DNA of 64,000 nucleotides from Trifolium pratense (GCF_020283565.1 NC_060062.1:59232439-59296438); one strand, 5' to 3'. Shown: positions 47,578-60,565, counted from the stretch's first letter. Program-made: numbers and translations. Notes: generated from the letters alone by a model not told the origin.

Positions 47578-48426
47578 TTACATATTATTGACGATAATAA
47601 TATTTGTATACATAAATGCATTACAATTAAAATCTAATATATTTCCTTCAACAATGTTATTGAGTTTACACCATTTTTTCCATCCTTTTGTAAAGGTAAA
47701 CTCAACACCATTTTCATCATTTTTTGTCAATTTGCATGTGACATTTTCATGATGAGGACCGCATAGGATGAATTCTCTATAATCTGATAATGATAGGTGG
47801 TATCCAAAATCATGAGGTAGAACCTAAAGATTGACAAAATTGATTTGTTAGTATATATGTACTGACAAACCATGACTATTAAATGATATAATACTTAAAA
47901 GAATATAATTTATGAACTAACCAATTTAGAAGAATTCAGATGAGATTCTTTTATCACAAGTAGGAAAGAACGATAATCATCAAGATTTGTACTCAAACTA
48001 TGATATTGAGGAAAAGAAGATGGGCACTCATTTTGTTCAAACTCACAAACGATCATAAGAAAAGTATCTTGACCATAGTAGTGAAATGTAAGGCTTTGAT
48101 TTCCATTCCATTTATAATAATTTCTAATTCTTGGCCAACCATATGTTATTAGTGGTTTGGTAATTGACATATTGAACTCTACTTGGTGAGGAATTCCATC
48201 TCCATCATACAATTTCCATTGAGCACCCAATTGCTTAAAATATTTTCTAATAAAAAAAGGATCTAATTCTCCGAAAGTCTGCAAGTGAGTGACTAATATT
48301 AAGTTTTATAGTATGCAATATACAAAAAGAAAGAAAAATATTTTTTCAAACCTCATTAGGAAGATGGACTGCTTCAAACATTGCCAGAGGACTTCCATGA
48401 ATTATTGGAGGCCATTTTGATGCCAT
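47578..48426 (-). CDS. Two-domain B3 (REM-like) protein, intact
   Basis: Exons are 48426-48352 (25 codons), 48278-47922 (119 codons) and 47823-47578 (82 codons with stop), giving 225 residues, with exon lengths identical to the pseudogene at 23218-24067. The first domain has PLITYGWPRIRNYYKW and FPQYHSLS. The second has FILCGPHHENVTCKLTK, then FTFTKGWKKWCKLNNIVEGNIL, the usual B3 C-terminal half. Position 174 is Cys (TGC) here, against TGA in the left copy. A TATA box, TATAAATA (48472-48479 on the minus strand), lies about 50 bp upstream and is shared with the left copy. It is the functional member of this mirrored pair. Confidence 0.83.
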
Positions 48427-49057
48427 TGATTATGAATGAACAAAAGTAAGTAAAGCTTTGTTAAATGAATGTATTTATAGATAAAAAATAATGAGTATTT
48501 TATTAAAGAATCTGTCTTTGTACTACATGTAATACTTTTTGATTTATTTAGTAATAATTTGATATTTAATCGAATATAATTATCATATTATTTGGCGCCA
48601 AAATATAACGTAAGCTTAATTCATAGGCTGTTTTTGAGTTTAATTTAACGTAAAATTATTATATTTCTCCTAATTTATATTAGAGTAATTTATAGGCTCA
48701 ATGGAATATATTGATACTGTTTAAATTCTTAAGATTGATAATATAGGAGAAATATTAAAAGAAAAAGATAAAAATTTAATTAAAATTTTGAAGAAATAAG
48801 GAAATATAAACCATAGAAACAATATGTGTTACTTACGAAGGTAATATATCATAGAAAAATACAAATTTAACGTAAAAGACTTCATAGATAATAATTCCAT
48901 TAATTAAAAATGATAATACAAAACATCATAATAAAAGAAAGTAAAGAAGAAAAAAAATACACAAATTATTTGATTGCCAAATTCAACGAAAATTTGGCAA
49001 ATAAGTAGTGCTTTTAATTGATAAAGAGAACCAATAGAACATAGCAAATAACAAAGA
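48427..49057. other. Intergenic, no gene seen
   Basis: AT-rich sequence. It includes the promoter of the gene at 48426 (TATA at 48472-48479) and the 3' flank of the gene ending at 49058. Confidence 0.4.
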
Positions 49058-49597
49058 TCATGCATTGGTAATTTCTGGTAGCTTCCACATGTGGCATCGA
49101 TCGTGTGGATCGTTAATCGCAAACTTAAAACGAATTGTATCACCAGCTTTGAAAGGAATTTCTTGACATAGGTCTTTCCAGGTATTTCCCAATTTTGTTG
49201 TGACGGGATTGGTAGAATGAACAACCCTCATATGTTCTTTGTGGGGATAATTGCCGCATATGGTAATAAATTTGAAATTTTTATCCATCAAGAAACTTGC
49301 AAAGTCCATAGGTAAAATCTTAAAAACAATAAGGAAAAGAGTTAATATATATTATAATTAAACTTATTAAATATGAAATAAATATATAAAAGTAAATTGA
49401 TACGAAATATAAAAACAATAAGAAATTTAATTTAATTGACAATACCAAATTTTTGTTCTTCACACTTTCAGTAGTCAATAGAATGTAAAAAAACACAGTT
49501 TCATGTGGTATTATACTACGACTGTGAAATGGCAAAATATCAGTTTCAACAATAGGTTCCTTAAAAGATTTGATTCCAAAACAGCTTCCACCATAAT

Positions 49598-51802
49598 TGT
49601 AACGACCCATTTTTCGTACTCGTGTATTTTATTAAAGGTCATTTTATTTATTAATTGGCTTTTATTATTTTAGTGAGCGACGAATAATTATTTAGCCGAA
49701 CGTAAGTTATTAGACGCGAGAACCATTGTTTTGGGCTTATGGGCGTGAGAGGCAATGGGCCTAAGCCAATTGGGCTTGGTTCATGACCATGGAAAGTAGT
49801 ATAAGTAACAAGTCAAACACATGAATAGTTTCACAATTCATTTTCTTTGAACTTTGAGTGAGTAAGAGCAAGAGCAAAACCATAGAACAAGGGCTAGGGT
49901 TTGATCAAGAGAGAAAGCTTGAGCAAGAGAAGGCTTGGATCATCATCTTTGCTTAAGGTAAGAGATTAGAATTCATGATTCTTGAGTGACAAGGAGGGGG
50001 GAGATTGTCTATGTCTCCGTTCCCGAACTCTCCCACTCAATTTCTTTTAGACTTTTGATAAGCTTTTGTATGTGAGTATGATGTTCTTCATCATCACTTT
50101 GTATGTGTTAATCACTAGCTTGATTTCATGATAAATATGTATGTGTTTGGATCATGTTGAATTAGTTTATGAAAGTTACTTAAAACCCAAGAAATTGGCA
50201 TGATTTTGATTGTTAGAGGTATTTGGATGTTTGGAAGGGATGATTAACGTTCCTTGATACCATATATGTTTGGAATGGCTGTTTATAAGAATTTATAACA
50301 TGTTTGGATGAATTTTTGAGTTGATTTGAGGTTAAACCGCCTTAGATAACTCAAGAACAGATTTTCTTTCTGGTGTAGTTCGCTGAGCGAACAGGAGTTC
50401 GCTACAGCGAACATGCTCGCTACAAGCTCGCTACCTGTTCGCCATGCACCTGTAATCCTCTGATGTAGTTCGCTACAGCGAACTGAGCTTCGCTTAGCGA
50501 ATAAGTTCGCTACCTGTTCGCTACGGATTCGCTTAGCGAACAGTACTGAACCTGCAACTTTTGTTAATGTTTGTAAGTGTGATTAGGCACTTGTAACATG
50601 GTTTAAGGGTATCCTTACATGATTGTTGATACATGTTGATACTGTTAATGCTTATTGGTAATCGTTATATGATTGATAAACGTATATGCAATAAGTTGTA
50701 GCTTAAAGTGAGCAATGTGAAGATTTGGCATTAATTTGTAATGTTAAGTGAATGTGTTTGAATTGTGTTTCCGCATTCATAATGAGTAGCTTCGAGCTAG
50801 AAATATCATATTGATGATATGTGCAAACATACATGCATTCATGTATATATATGTTGAAATTGGAAACTTGGGTTCCAATAGATTTAAATGGATTTTTGAG
50901 TCCATAAGGAAGCCGAGGATCGGATTAGATGAATCCATAAGATCTAGAGCTGCTATCCAGCAGGATATAAAACTGTTTAACTTATCCATGAGGGATATGA
51001 AGGTTTGGTAAGTTCCGAACAATCCGGCAAGATGTAAAACTGTTTAACTTATCCATAAGGGGTAAAAGGCAATTGGTACCACATGCATTAGTCGTGTCTA
51101 GGGATGACATGACATAGAATGATTGGCATTAGATACATTAGGGTAAATGCGCATATATTTGATAAATGGTATGTGACATTATCTGGTTGAACTGTGTTAA
51201 ACTTTATTACTTGATAACTGTTTAATACGACGTTTTGGACATGAGTTAGAATATGTATGATGTAGTTCGAAAGTGTAAGACCTTTCTTATACTCGTATGA
51301 TATGCGATTATGTTTTCTAACTCTCTGCTTTGTGTTATTTGCTGGACCTTTGGGGGTTCAGATATTCAGGCTGAGGACTGTGCCGACGTTTAGACTGCTG
51401 TTTTAGCCGGACGTTGAAATACCTTTTGGTGAGGAGACTTAGCATAGATTACTCCTCCTAGTACTAGCTTCTGATTAGAGTTTGTAAATAGTAAATGCTC
51501 TGGTAATGTAACATCGAGTCGGGGATTACGCTTGGATTTCATCGTATATCGGTGTTACCTTTTGATATGCTAGTTCTTGTATAAGTGACATCCTTAGGGA
51601 TGAATATGGCTTATGTATATATATATATGTATATATATGCATGCTTGGTTTGATTGAATCCGCTGTTGCTTTTCATGTTAAATTTCATGACGCTCTGTGT
51701 GTATGCATTGTGTTTTAATTACCGCGTGGCACTCTGCCTTTACACTTGTTAAAAAGTTTTTAAAATTACGTTTTTAAGGGTAGTACGGGTTAGGGTGTTA
51801 CA
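49598..51802 (+). repeat. 5' LTR of the Tekay element
   Basis: 2205 bp. It contains an AGCGAA/TTCGCT hairpin array (50388-50540), AAAACTGTTTAACTTATCC repeats (50965-51055) and a TATATATA/ATGTATATAT stretch near 51613-51640. Confidence 0.92.
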
Positions 51803-51806
51803 ATAG

Positions 51807-51818
51807 TGGTATCAGAGC
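51807..51818 (+). other. Primer binding site, Tekay element
   Basis: TGGTATCAGAGC, complementary to the 3' end of initiator Met-tRNA, four bases after the LTR. Confidence 0.9.
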
Positions 51819-51925
51819 AGGTCGGTTCGTGTGAACCAACTAGGACTTTTCTTTTCCCCGTATGAGCATGTGTAGGGAACACTGTTAGTACTTTCTAACG
51901 TCTAGTTGTGATTCGTTCAGGAATC

Positions 51926-54900
51926 ATGGCTGCTGCGAGAACGAATGCCCAGATTGCGGAGGCTTTGGCCGCACTCACCAACATAGTGGTTAGAGATCAT
52001 CAACCTGGAAGAGAGGTAGAGATGAGGTTGGAAAGGTTCATGAAGCAGAAACCGCCAACATTTACCGGAGGTTACAACCCGGATGGAGCTTACAAGTGGC
52101 TGGAGGAACTTGAAATAATTTTTGAAGCAATGGATTGTTCCGAGGAAGGGAAGACAACCCTTGGGACATATGTGTTGCGTGAGGAAGCGAATGTGTGGTG
52201 GAAGAATGCCAAGTTGAGGCTAGGACTCGGTGGTATGGCTATACCATGGGCAATGTTTAAAAGAGAATTTTTGGTTAAGTATTTTCCTGTGGACGTGAAG
52301 AACAAGAAAGTGGTGGAATTCATGGAACTGAAACAGGGGAATATGACGGTGGCTGACTATGCCGTCAAGTTCGAGACTTTGTGTGCGTTTAGTCCGCATT
52401 ACAACACTTTGGAAGCGGAGGACGACAAGTGTGTGAAGTTTGAGAGTGGCTTACGCCCGGACATTAAGCATATGATTGGATTTTCACAGATAAGGGATTT
52501 TGCGACCCTTGTGAACAAGAGTAGGATTTGTGATGAAGATGGTAGAGCTAAGGTGAACTACTATAAAGCTGTGAACGACCGAAAAGGGAAAGGACAAGAG
52601 CGCGGGAAACCTTATGATAACCGCGGTAGGGGTAATACAAGTGGTGGTAAGAAGCCAGTGAATGGAAGTTGTTACAAATGTGGAGAGCGGGGTCATATGT
52701 CGTATGATTGCCAGAAGAAATTGGACAAGTGTTTGAATTGTGGGAAGTTAGGCCACAAAGCCGAAGTGTGTAGGACAAGAGTCTTTTGTTTCAACTGTGG
52801 TGAGGAGGGCCACAAGAGTATAACTTGTAAGAAGCCCAAGAAGGTGATGGGCAAGGTGTTTGCTTTGAGTGGAGAGGATGCTAGCCTTGAGGACAATCTC
52901 ATTAGAGGTACGTGTTTCATCTATGACACTCATTTAATTGCGATTATAGATACGGGAGCGACACATTCTTTTATTTCTTTGGATTGTGCGAAGCGTCTTA
53001 GTATTCCTTTAACGGATATGACGGGTAGGATGGAAATAGAAACTCCTGCTAATGGTTCAGTGATTACTCGACAAGTATGTCGTAATTGCCCCGTAACCAT
53101 TTTTGATAGGCACTTTGGTATGGATTTAGTGTGTATTCCACTTAGTGGTATGGATGTGATTTTTGGTATGAATTGGTTAATCTTCAACCGAATTCATATC
53201 AACTGTCGTGAGAAGGCCGTTGTTTTTCCGAAGCCGGAGGAGAACTTGCATTTGATGAGCGGGAAGGAAGTATCGGAAGCGTTGAAAGAACATGCCGAGA
53301 TGTTCATGATGTTTACATCATTAAAACTCGAAGGAGGAGTTAAGATAGAAGAGTTACCGATCGTTTGTGAATTCCCAGATGTGTTTCCGGATGATATATC
53401 TGACGTGCCTCCAAAGCGAGAGGTAGAGTTTTCTATCGACCTAGTACCTGGAACTAGCCCGATATCGATGGCGCCGTATCGAATGTCAGCGTCAGAGTTG
53501 AATGAGTTGAAGAAGCAACTTGAAGAGCTGCTTGAGAAGAAGTTTGTTCGGCCGAGTGTTTCGCCTTGGGGAGCGCCGGTATTGCTTGTGAAGAAGAAAG
53601 ATGGAAGCATGAGATTATGTATAGACTATCGTCAGTTGAACAAAGTGACGATCAAGAATAAATATCCACTTCCGAGGATAGATGATTTGATGGATCAACT
53701 AGTTGGAGCTTGTGTGTTTAGTAAGATCGATTTGAGATCTGGATACCATCAGATTAGAGTGAAGACGGAAGACATACCTAAGACTGCGTTTAGGACGAGG
53801 TATGGGCACTACGAGTATTCAGTTATGCCGTTTGGTGTGACCAATGCACCTGGAGTTTTCATGGAGTATATGAACCGAATTTTCCATTCATTTTTGGATA
53901 GATTCGTGGTGGTGTTCATTGACGACATTTTGATTTACTCAAAATCCGAAGAAGAGCACGAAGAGCACTTGAGGATTGTTTTACAAATCTTGAAGGAGAA
54001 GAAGTTGTATGCCAAGTTGTCGAAGTGTGAATTTTGGATGAAAGAGGTGAGTTTCCTAGGGCATATAATTTCAAGTGGAGGAATCGCGGTAGATCCTGCG
54101 AAGGTTGACGCTGTGTCACAGTGGGGAACGCCGGAATCTGTTTCAGAGATCAGAAGTTTCCTTGGTTTAGCCGGTTATTATAGAAGATTCATCGAAGGTT
54201 TTTCGAAGTTGGCTTTGCCGTTAACCAAGTTGACGAGGAAAGATCAAGCGTTTGTTTGGGATGGTATTTGTGAGAAGAGTTTCCAAGAGCTCAAAAGAAG
54301 ATTGACTACTGCACCCGTGTTGATTTTACCTGATGCCAAAGAGTCGTTCGTCGTGTATTGCGATGCTTCGAAGTTAGGACTTGGTGGAGTGCTTATGCAA
54401 GGGGGTAATGTGGTAGCATATGCTTCAAGGCAACTGAAGGTTCACGAGAGGAACTATCCAACGCATGATTTGGAGTTAGCCGCAGTGGTGTTTGCTTTGA
54501 AAGTGTGGAGACACTACTTGTATGGATCGAGGTTTGAAGTGTTTAGTGATCACAAGAGTCTGAAGTACTTATTCGACCAGAAGGAGTTGAATATGAGGCA
54601 ACGAAGATGGCTCGAATTCTTAAAGGACTACGATTTTGAATTAAGTTATCACCCCGGAAAAGCCAATGTGGTGGCCGATGCATTAAGTAGGAAAACTTTG
54701 CATATGTCATCATTGATGATGAGAGAGTTGGAGTTGATTGAAGAATTCCGAGACTTGAGTCTTGTGTGTGAGGTTACTTCTTCAAGTGTGAAGCTTGGAA
54801 TGTTAAAGTTGACGAATCCTTTTCTCGAGGATATTAAAGAACGTCAGAAATCGGATAAGAGATTGATGGAGAAGATGGTACTCATCAATGAAGGCAAGGA

Positions 54901-56290
54901 GACCAATATCAAGATTGATGAAAGTGGAGTCATGAGATTTCACGGAAGAGTTTGTGTACCGGATGTACCCGAATTGAAAAGAATGATCATGGAAGAAGGT
55001 CACAGAAGTGGTTTGAGTATTCATCCTGGAGTAACCAAGATGTATCAGGATTTGAGGAAGTTATTTTGGTGGCCGGGAATGAAGAGGCAAATTTCTGAAT
55101 TTGTTTATTCATGCTTAACTTGTCAGAAATCGAAGATTGAACATCAGAAGCCGTTTGGTTTGTTGCAACCAATGTTTATACCCGAATGGAAATGGGATAG
55201 CATTGCAATGGATTTTGTGGGAGGTTTACCGAAGACCAAGAAAAGTAACGAGGTGATTTGGGTAGTGGTAGATCGTCTGACGAAGTGTGCTCACTTCATT
55301 GCTATTAGGAAAGGTACTTTGGTGCCTAAGTTGGCCGAGATTTATGTGGAGCAGATTGTGAAGCTACATGGTATTCCAACAAGTATTATTTCGGATAGAG
55401 ATCCGAGATTTACTTCTAGATTTTGGGAAAGCTTGCAAGAAGCTTTAGGAACGAAGTTGAGGTTGAGTTCAGCTTATCATCCTCAAACAGATGGTCAGTC
55501 AGAGAGGACGATACAATCCTTAGAGGATTTGTTGAGAGCTTGCGTTTTGGAGCAAAATGTGAATTGGGATTCTTGTTTGCCGTTGGTAGAGTTTACATAC
55601 AACAACAGTTACCATTCTAGTATCGGAATGGCACCGTTTGAGGCTTTGTATGGGAGAAGGTGTAGGACACCTCTGTGTTGGTATGAAACTGGAGAAGGTG
55701 CAATTCTTGGACCAGAGATTGTACAAGAAACAACAGAGAAGATTCGGATGATTCGTGAGAAGATGAAAGCGTCTCAGAGTCGACAGAAGAGTTATCATGA
55801 TAAGAGGAGGAAGGACATTGAATTCCAAGAGGGGGATCATGTATTCCTACGAGTTACATCGACTACTGGAGTAGGACGTGCGTTGAAGTCAAGGAAGTTG
55901 ACGTCGAGGTTTATTGGACCGTTTGAGATTTTGAAGCGAGTTGGGAAAGTGGCGTATAGGATTGCATTACCGCCATCATTGGCGAATTTGCACGATGTTT
56001 TCCATGTATCACAGTTGCGCAAGTATGTGTCTGATCCGACACACGTGATTGAATCGGACGATGTTCAAGTGAGGGATGACTTGACCATCGAGACTGTGCC
56101 TTTGAGAATCGAAGGGAGAGAAGTGAAGAGGTTGAGAAACAAAGAGATTGCATCCGTGAAAGTCGTGTGGGGAGGACCGGCTGGTGAGAATGCAACGTGG
56201 GAGTTGGAAAGCAAGATGAGAGATTCGTATCCTGATCTGTTTCTAGGTAATTTCGAGGGCGAAATTCTTTTAAGGGGGGTAGGATTGTAA
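51926..56290 (+). CDS. Gag-Pol polyprotein of the Tekay/Del chromovirus
   Basis: 1454 residues from the ATG at 51926; the frame is open slightly upstream but with no earlier ATG. Gag capsid region at about 60-190 ([14 protein letters not shown]). Three CCHC zinc knuckles at 249-302 ([27 protein letters not shown]). Aspartic protease motif DTGATHSF near 342. Reverse transcriptase with the catalytic FIDDIL motif near 663-668. RNase H from YCDAS near 811. Integrase with an HHCC zinc finger from about 1025, and a D, D, E core including [11 protein letters not shown] and [12 protein letters not shown] (Glu near 1191). C-terminal chromodomain-like segment at about 1400-1445 ([17 protein letters not shown]), which in this lineage steers integration to heterochromatin (established). 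The frame runs through the polypurine tract and its stop TAA (56288-56290) lies in the first bases of the 3' LTR. No frameshift or stop is seen. Confidence 0.95.
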   Translation: MAAARTNAQIAEALAALTNIVVRDHQPGREVEMRLERFMKQKPPTFTGGYNPDGAYKWLEELEIIFEAMDCSEEGKTTLGTYVLREEANVWWKNAKLRLGLGGMAIPWAMFKREFLVKYFPVDVKNKKVVEFMELKQGNMTVADYAVKFETLCAFSPHYNTLEAEDDKCVKFESGLRPDIKHMIGFSQIRDFATLVNKSRICDEDGRAKVNYYKAVNDRKGKGQERGKPYDNRGRGNTSGGKKPVNGSCYKCGERGHMSYDCQKKLDKCLNCGKLGHKAEVCRTRVFCFNCGEEGHKSITCKKPKKVMGKVFALSGEDASLEDNLIRGTCFIYDTHLIAIIDTGATHSFISLDCAKRLSIPLTDMTGRMEIETPANGSVITRQVCRNCPVTIFDRHFGMDLVCIPLSGMDVIFGMNWLIFNRIHINCREKAVVFPKPEENLHLMSGKEVSEALKEHAEMFMMFTSLKLEGGVKIEELPIVCEFPDVFPDDISDVPPKREVEFSIDLVPGTSPISMAPYRMSASELNELKKQLEELLEKKFVRPSVSPWGAPVLLVKKKDGSMRLCIDYRQLNKVTIKNKYPLPRIDDLMDQLVGACVFSKIDLRSGYHQIRVKTEDIPKTAFRTRYGHYEYSVMPFGVTNAPGVFMEYMNRIFHSFLDRFVVVFIDDILIYSKSEEEHEEHLRIVLQILKEKKLYAKLSKCEFWMKEVSFLGHIISSGGIAVDPAKVDAVSQWGTPESVSEIRSFLGLAGYYRRFIEGFSKLALPLTKLTRKDQAFVWDGICEKSFQELKRRLTTAPVLILPDAKESFVVYCDASKLGLGGVLMQGGNVVAYASRQLKVHERNYPTHDLELAAVVFALKVWRHYLYGSRFEVFSDHKSLKYLFDQKELNMRQRRWLEFLKDYDFELSYHPGKANVVADALSRKTLHMSSLMMRELELIEEFRDLSLVCEVTSSSVKLGMLKLTNPFLEDIKERQKSDKRLMEKMVLINEGKETNIKIDESGVMRFHGRVCVPDVPELKRMIMEEGHRSGLSIHPGVTKMYQDLRKLFWWPGMKRQISEFVYSCLTCQKSKIEHQKPFGLLQPMFIPEWKWDSIAMDFVGGLPKTKKSNEVIWVVVDRLTKCAHFIAIRKGTLVPKLAEIYVEQIVKLHGIPTSIISDRDPRFTSRFWESLQEALGTKLRLSSAYHPQTDGQSERTIQSLEDLLRACVLEQNVNWDSCLPLVEFTYNNSYHSSIGMAPFEALYGRRCRTPLCWYETGEGAILGPEIVQETTEKIRMIREKMKASQSRQKSYHDKRRKDIEFQEGDHVFLRVTSTTGVGRALKSRKLTSRFIGPFEILKRVGKVAYRIALPPSLANLHDVFHVSQLRKYVSDPTHVIESDDVQVRDDLTIETVPLRIEGREVKRLRNKEIASVKVVWGGPAGENATWELESKMRDSYPDLFLGNFEGEILLRGVGL
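56268..56285 (+). other. Polypurine tract, Tekay element
   Basis: TTTTAAGGGGGGTAGGAT directly before the 3' LTR. It is translated as the last residues of the polyprotein. The two non-autonomous elements have nearly the same tract. Confidence 0.85.
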
Positions 56291-58492
56291 CGACCCATTT
56301 TTCGTACTCGTGTATTTTATTAAAGGTCATTTTATTTATTAATTGGCTTTTATTATTTTAGTGAGCGACGAATAATTATTTAGCCGAACGTAAGTTATTA
56401 GACGCGAGAACCATTGTTTTGGGCTTATGGGCGTGAGAGGCAATGGGCCTAAGCCAATTGGGCTTGGTTCATGACCATGGAAAGTAGTATAAGTAACAAG
56501 TCAAACACATGAATAGTTTCACAATTCATTTTCTTTGAACTTTGAGTGAGTAAGAGCAAGAGCAAAACCATAGAACAAGGGCTAGGGGTTGATCAAGAGA
56601 GAAAGCTTGAGCAAGAGAAGGCTTGGATCATCATCTTTGCTTAAGGTAAGAGATTAGAATTCATGATTCTTGAGTGACAAGGAGGGGGGAGATTGTCTAT
56701 GTCTCCGTTCCCGAACTCTCCCACTCAATTTCTTTTAGACTTTTGATAAGCTTTTGTATGTGAGTATGATGTTCTTCATCATCACTTTGTATGTGTTAAT
56801 CACTAGCTTGATTTCATGATAAATATGTATGTGTTTGGATCATGTTGAAAAAGTTTATGAAAGTTACTTAAAACCCAAGAAATTGGCATGATTTTGATTG
56901 TTAGAGGTATTTGGATGTTTGGAAGGGATGATTAACGTTCCTTGATACCATATATGTTTGGAATGGCTGTTTATAAGAATTTATAACATGTTTGGATGAA
57001 TTTTTGAGTTGATTTGAGGTTAAACCGCCTTAGATAACTCAAGAACAGATTTTCTTTCTGGTGTAGTTCGCTGAGCGAACAGGAGTTCGCTACAGCGAAC
57101 ATGCTCGCTACAAGCTCGCTACCTGTTCGCCATGCACCTGTAATCCTCTGATGTAGTTCGCTACAGCGAACTGAGCTTCGCTTAGCGAATAAGTTCGCTA
57201 CCTGTTCGCTACGGATTCGCTTAGCGAACAGTACTGAACCTGCAACTTTTGTTAATGTTTGTAAGTGTGATTAGGCACTTGTAACATGGTTTAAGGGTAT
57301 CCTTACATGATTGTTGATACATGTTGATACTGTTAATGCTTATTGGTAATCGTTATATGATTGATAAACGTATATGCAATAAGTTGTAGCTTAAAGTGAG
57401 CAATGTGAAGATTTGGCATTAATTTGTAATGTTAAGTGAATGTGTTTGAATTGTGTTTCCGCATTCATAATGAGTAGCTTCGAGCTAGAAATATCATATT
57501 GATGATATGTGCAAACATACATGCATTCATGTATATATATGTTGAAATTGGAAACTTGGGTTCCAATAGATTTAAATGGATTTTTGAGTCCATAAGGAAG
57601 CCGAGGATCGGATTAGATGAATCCATAAGATCTAGAGCTGCTATCCAGCAGGATATAAAACTGTTTAACTTATCCATGAGGGATATGAAGGTTTGGTAAG
57701 TTCCGAACAATCCGGCAAGATGTAAAACTGTTTAACTTATCCATAAGGGGTAAAAGGCAATTGGTACCACATGCATTAGTCGTGTCTAGGGATGACATGA
57801 CATAGAATGATTGGCATTAGATACATTAGGGTAAATGCGCATATATTTGATAAATGGTATGTGACATTATATGGTTGAACTGTGTTAAACTTTATTACTT
57901 GATAACTGTTTAATACGACGTTTTGGACATGAGTTAGAATATGTATGATGTAGTTCGGAAGTGTAAGACCTTTCTTATACTCGTATGATATGCGATTATG
58001 TTTTCTAACTCTCTGCTTTGTGTTATTTGCTGGACCTTTGGGGGTTCAGATATTCAGGCTGAGGATTGTGCCGACGTTTAGACTGCTGTTTTAGCCGGAC
58101 GTTGAAATACCTTTTGGTGAGGAGACTTAGCATAGATTACTCCTCCTAGTACTAGCTTCTGATTAGAGTTTGTAAATAGTAAATGCTCTGGTAATGTAAC
58201 ATCGAGTCGGGGATTACGCTTGGATTTCATCGTATATCGGTGTTACCTTTTGATATGCTAGTTCTTGTATAAGTGACATCCTTAGGGATGAATATGGCTT
58301 ATGTATATATATATATGTATATATATATGCATGCTTGGTTTGATTGAATCCGCTGTTGCTTTTCATGTTAAATTTCATGACGCTCTGTGTGTATGCATTG
58401 TGTTTTAATTACCGCGTGGCACTCTGCCTTTACACTTGTTAAAAAGTTTTTAAAATTACGTTTTTAAGGGTAGTACGGGTTAGGGTGTTACA
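56286..58492 (+). repeat. 3' LTR of the Tekay element
   Basis: 2207 bp and nearly identical to the 5' LTR; the 2-bp length difference is in the TA repeat near 58310-58330. The hairpin array is at 57066-57229. Confidence 0.92.
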
Positions 58493-58860
58493 ATAATAAT
58501 CTAGTTCAAGTTCAATGTTATTCGGCAATCCATGAAGTTCTATTAATTCTTTCCAGCCATTAAAGATTATAGGATTATCATAACTTTTATTGTACTTAAG
58601 TACGGTCCAACCATTGTCTGAATTGAATACGAACCACATATTGTCTAACTTATTATAATATTCGACAATGAAAGTTGGATCTATTTCTCCGTAACCCTGT
58701 GAAACACAAATGAAATGTTTTAATTAGTAAAAAAGACTACCATAACAAAGTAAAAAAAAAAAGAATTAATTAAAAAAGTAAAAAATATTACCAGATTAGA
58801 AAGTCTTACAACTCTGCAAGTTGTAATTGGTTTTGATTGTAGCATTTCAGCAATACTCAT

Positions 58861-59726
58861 ATTGTTAATAATTATAAGTGTTAAATATATGTAATAGACA
58901 CAGCCACATATAGATGCAAAATAGAAGGCATAGTTCTACAATAATTGGAACTTAAATATTGTTTCTTTGCAAAATGAAGTACACCCCACGTGAGACATGT
59001 AGGTTTCTTTCAAAGCCTTTATGAAAAGATCAAAAGGTAGATTCTTCAACTTTAAAAAGTAGAAATCATGATGATGAAAACTTGTGGATGAGGTAAAAAA
59101 AGGACCGCATGATCTTTATTAACTTGCAATAAAAAAATTCTTTTTTTAAGTACTGCATGATTTTAAAAATTATGTAGGTAAAATTATACTGAAGGTCCTT
59201 ATCTTATTTATTTATAAAAATTAAATGACTAAAGTGTTAGTGATAAAAAAAGATAAAGGACCGCACTGTTACAAAAAAAGGGACTAAAGCGTTACAAATA
59301 ACAAAAAATAAAGAGTAAACTGTTACAAAAAAAAAGATAAAGGACCAGATTGTTACAAAAAAAAGATAAATGACCAGAGTGTTAAAAAAAAATATGATTA
59401 ATTTTATTGATTGAAGATATATTTTGAATTAAATACATTAGATTTTAAATTATTGGAACTGCTAGATTATCATGTTGTGAAGAAAATGTGGTAAAGGTAG
59501 GTCATAAATCAGAAGGTGCATTCTCTAAAAGTAAGATTGATTGAAAGTCATGTGTACTTGAAAATTGATTGCAAAAAATGAGATGGGTAATTCATAATGA
59601 CTACTCTATTTAGAGAATCTTAGGCTACATATCCTTCACGTGAATGTTTTGGCTACATATGTTTACCTTTATTTGTACTTGACTCCCTCAATCTCAAGAG
59701 ATTTAATAAGGTAGAATGTATTGAGA
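58861..59726. other. Intergenic region with an imperfect tandem repeat
   Basis: No gene seen. At 59225-59390, units with core AAAGGACCRNANTGTTACAAA recur about four to five times at uneven spacing of 40-50 bp. A block at 58980-59160 resembles 22730-22880 inverted, including a G-box CACGTG (58987-58992). Confidence 0.5.
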
Positions 59727-60565
59727 TTATTGCAATTTACGAACGATAATACAATTAGTAATCATATTATAAGGACAATGAAATGTAAGAACATCTCCAT
59801 TCATTATATTATTGGCAGCGCAATAGCTTTCCCAGCCACGTCCAATCATCAGGCTTGGTTCGGTGTCGGGGCTTATTTGTAATCTACATGGAATTTTGAT
59901 GTTTAGTGGACCGCACAAGTAAATATATTTGTTCTTTGCTTTGAGTATGTAGTTGGCAAAATCATTAGGAATCGCCTGTATCAATGAAAAAAAATTATAA
60001 ATAGTTAGAAATAATATATTGTATTAGAACAATAGTTAGAAATATTTTGAAAAATTAATTTACCAATGGTTTATTGATAGCCTGATTTTTGTGAAGAAAA
60101 ACACAAAATGATAAATATATTCTTGGAGCAGTGCTTAAACTATGGAATGGAGGATAAACATTTGAACCTACTTGAGAGATATCAATTTTTATTTTGAAAC
60201 AATTATCTCCGAAATAGCTAAAGAATATTCTTCTATAGCCAACGAATTTATATGTAACTCTTAATGCAGTCCAACCATTTGTTAGTTTAGGATGTAAAAT
60301 TGATTTATTGAAGGTCATAGTATGAACAACTTCATCTGATAGTTTGATATACCATGTATCTTCCAATTCATGAAAAAATTCAGCTGCAAACCATGGATCA
60401 ATTTCAGCAGCACTCTAAGAAGAAAATTAAATATAGTTAGATGTAAAAACCAAAATATTATGAAATCGCAAATATATAAGTAATATCGAGAATGAAATAA
60501 ACCTGATTAGGTGCATGAATGGTTACAAAATTAGATATGACTTCTCTTTTGTTAGTATGAAACAT
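59727..60565 (-). CDS. Two-domain B3 (REM-like) protein, intact
   Basis: Exons are 60565-60503 (21 codons), 60414-60064 (117 codons) and 59975-59727 (83 codons with stop), all phase 0; 220 residues. The first domain has ILHPKLTNGWTALRVTYKF and PPFHSLSTAP. The second has AIPNDFANYILKAKNKYIYL, IGRGWESYCAANNIMNGDVL and a final IIVRKL strand. There is no lesion. A TATA sequence, TATAAATA (60634-60641 on the minus strand), lies about 70 bp upstream of the ATG. In exon size and FHSLS motif it resembles the pair at 23218 and 47578, but it is clearly diverged from them. Confidence 0.82.

Larger units (their letters stand above)
49598..58492 (+). mobile_element. Complete Tekay/Del-type Ty3/gypsy chromovirus retrotransposon
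   Basis: 8895 bp. The LTRs are 49598-51802 (2205 bp) and 56286-58492 (2207 bp), with ends TGTAACGACCC and GGGTGTTACA. The perfect 5-bp target duplication is ATAAT (49593-49597 and 58493-58497). I counted six substitutions and one TA indel between the LTRs, so it is a young insertion. The primer binding site is 51807-51818 and the polypurine tract lies just before 56286. One uninterrupted gag-pol frame (51926-56290) suggests an autonomous, possibly competent element. Confidence 0.93.
49058..58860 (-). pseudogene. Two-domain B3 (REM-like) gene split by the Tekay element
   Basis: Exon 1 is 58860-58792 (23 codons). Exon 2 is in two parts, 58696-58498 and 49597-49446, which sum to 351 bases (117 codons) once one copy of the ATAAT target duplication is counted. 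Exon 3 is 49318-49058 (87 codons with stop). Without the insertion the frame is fully open and would give 226 residues. The first domain includes YDNPIIFNGWKELIELHGLP and PFHSRS. The second includes LGNTWKDLCQEIPFKAGD. The insertion falls in the middle of the first domain, after LELDY. No other lesion is visible, so this gene was active until the recent insertion. It mirrors the intact gene at 21250-22131. Confidence 0.83.

Noticed and set aside
52090..56330. Many 60-139-residue minus-strand ORFs within the Tekay element
   Set aside because: Antisense shadows of the gag-pol frame.
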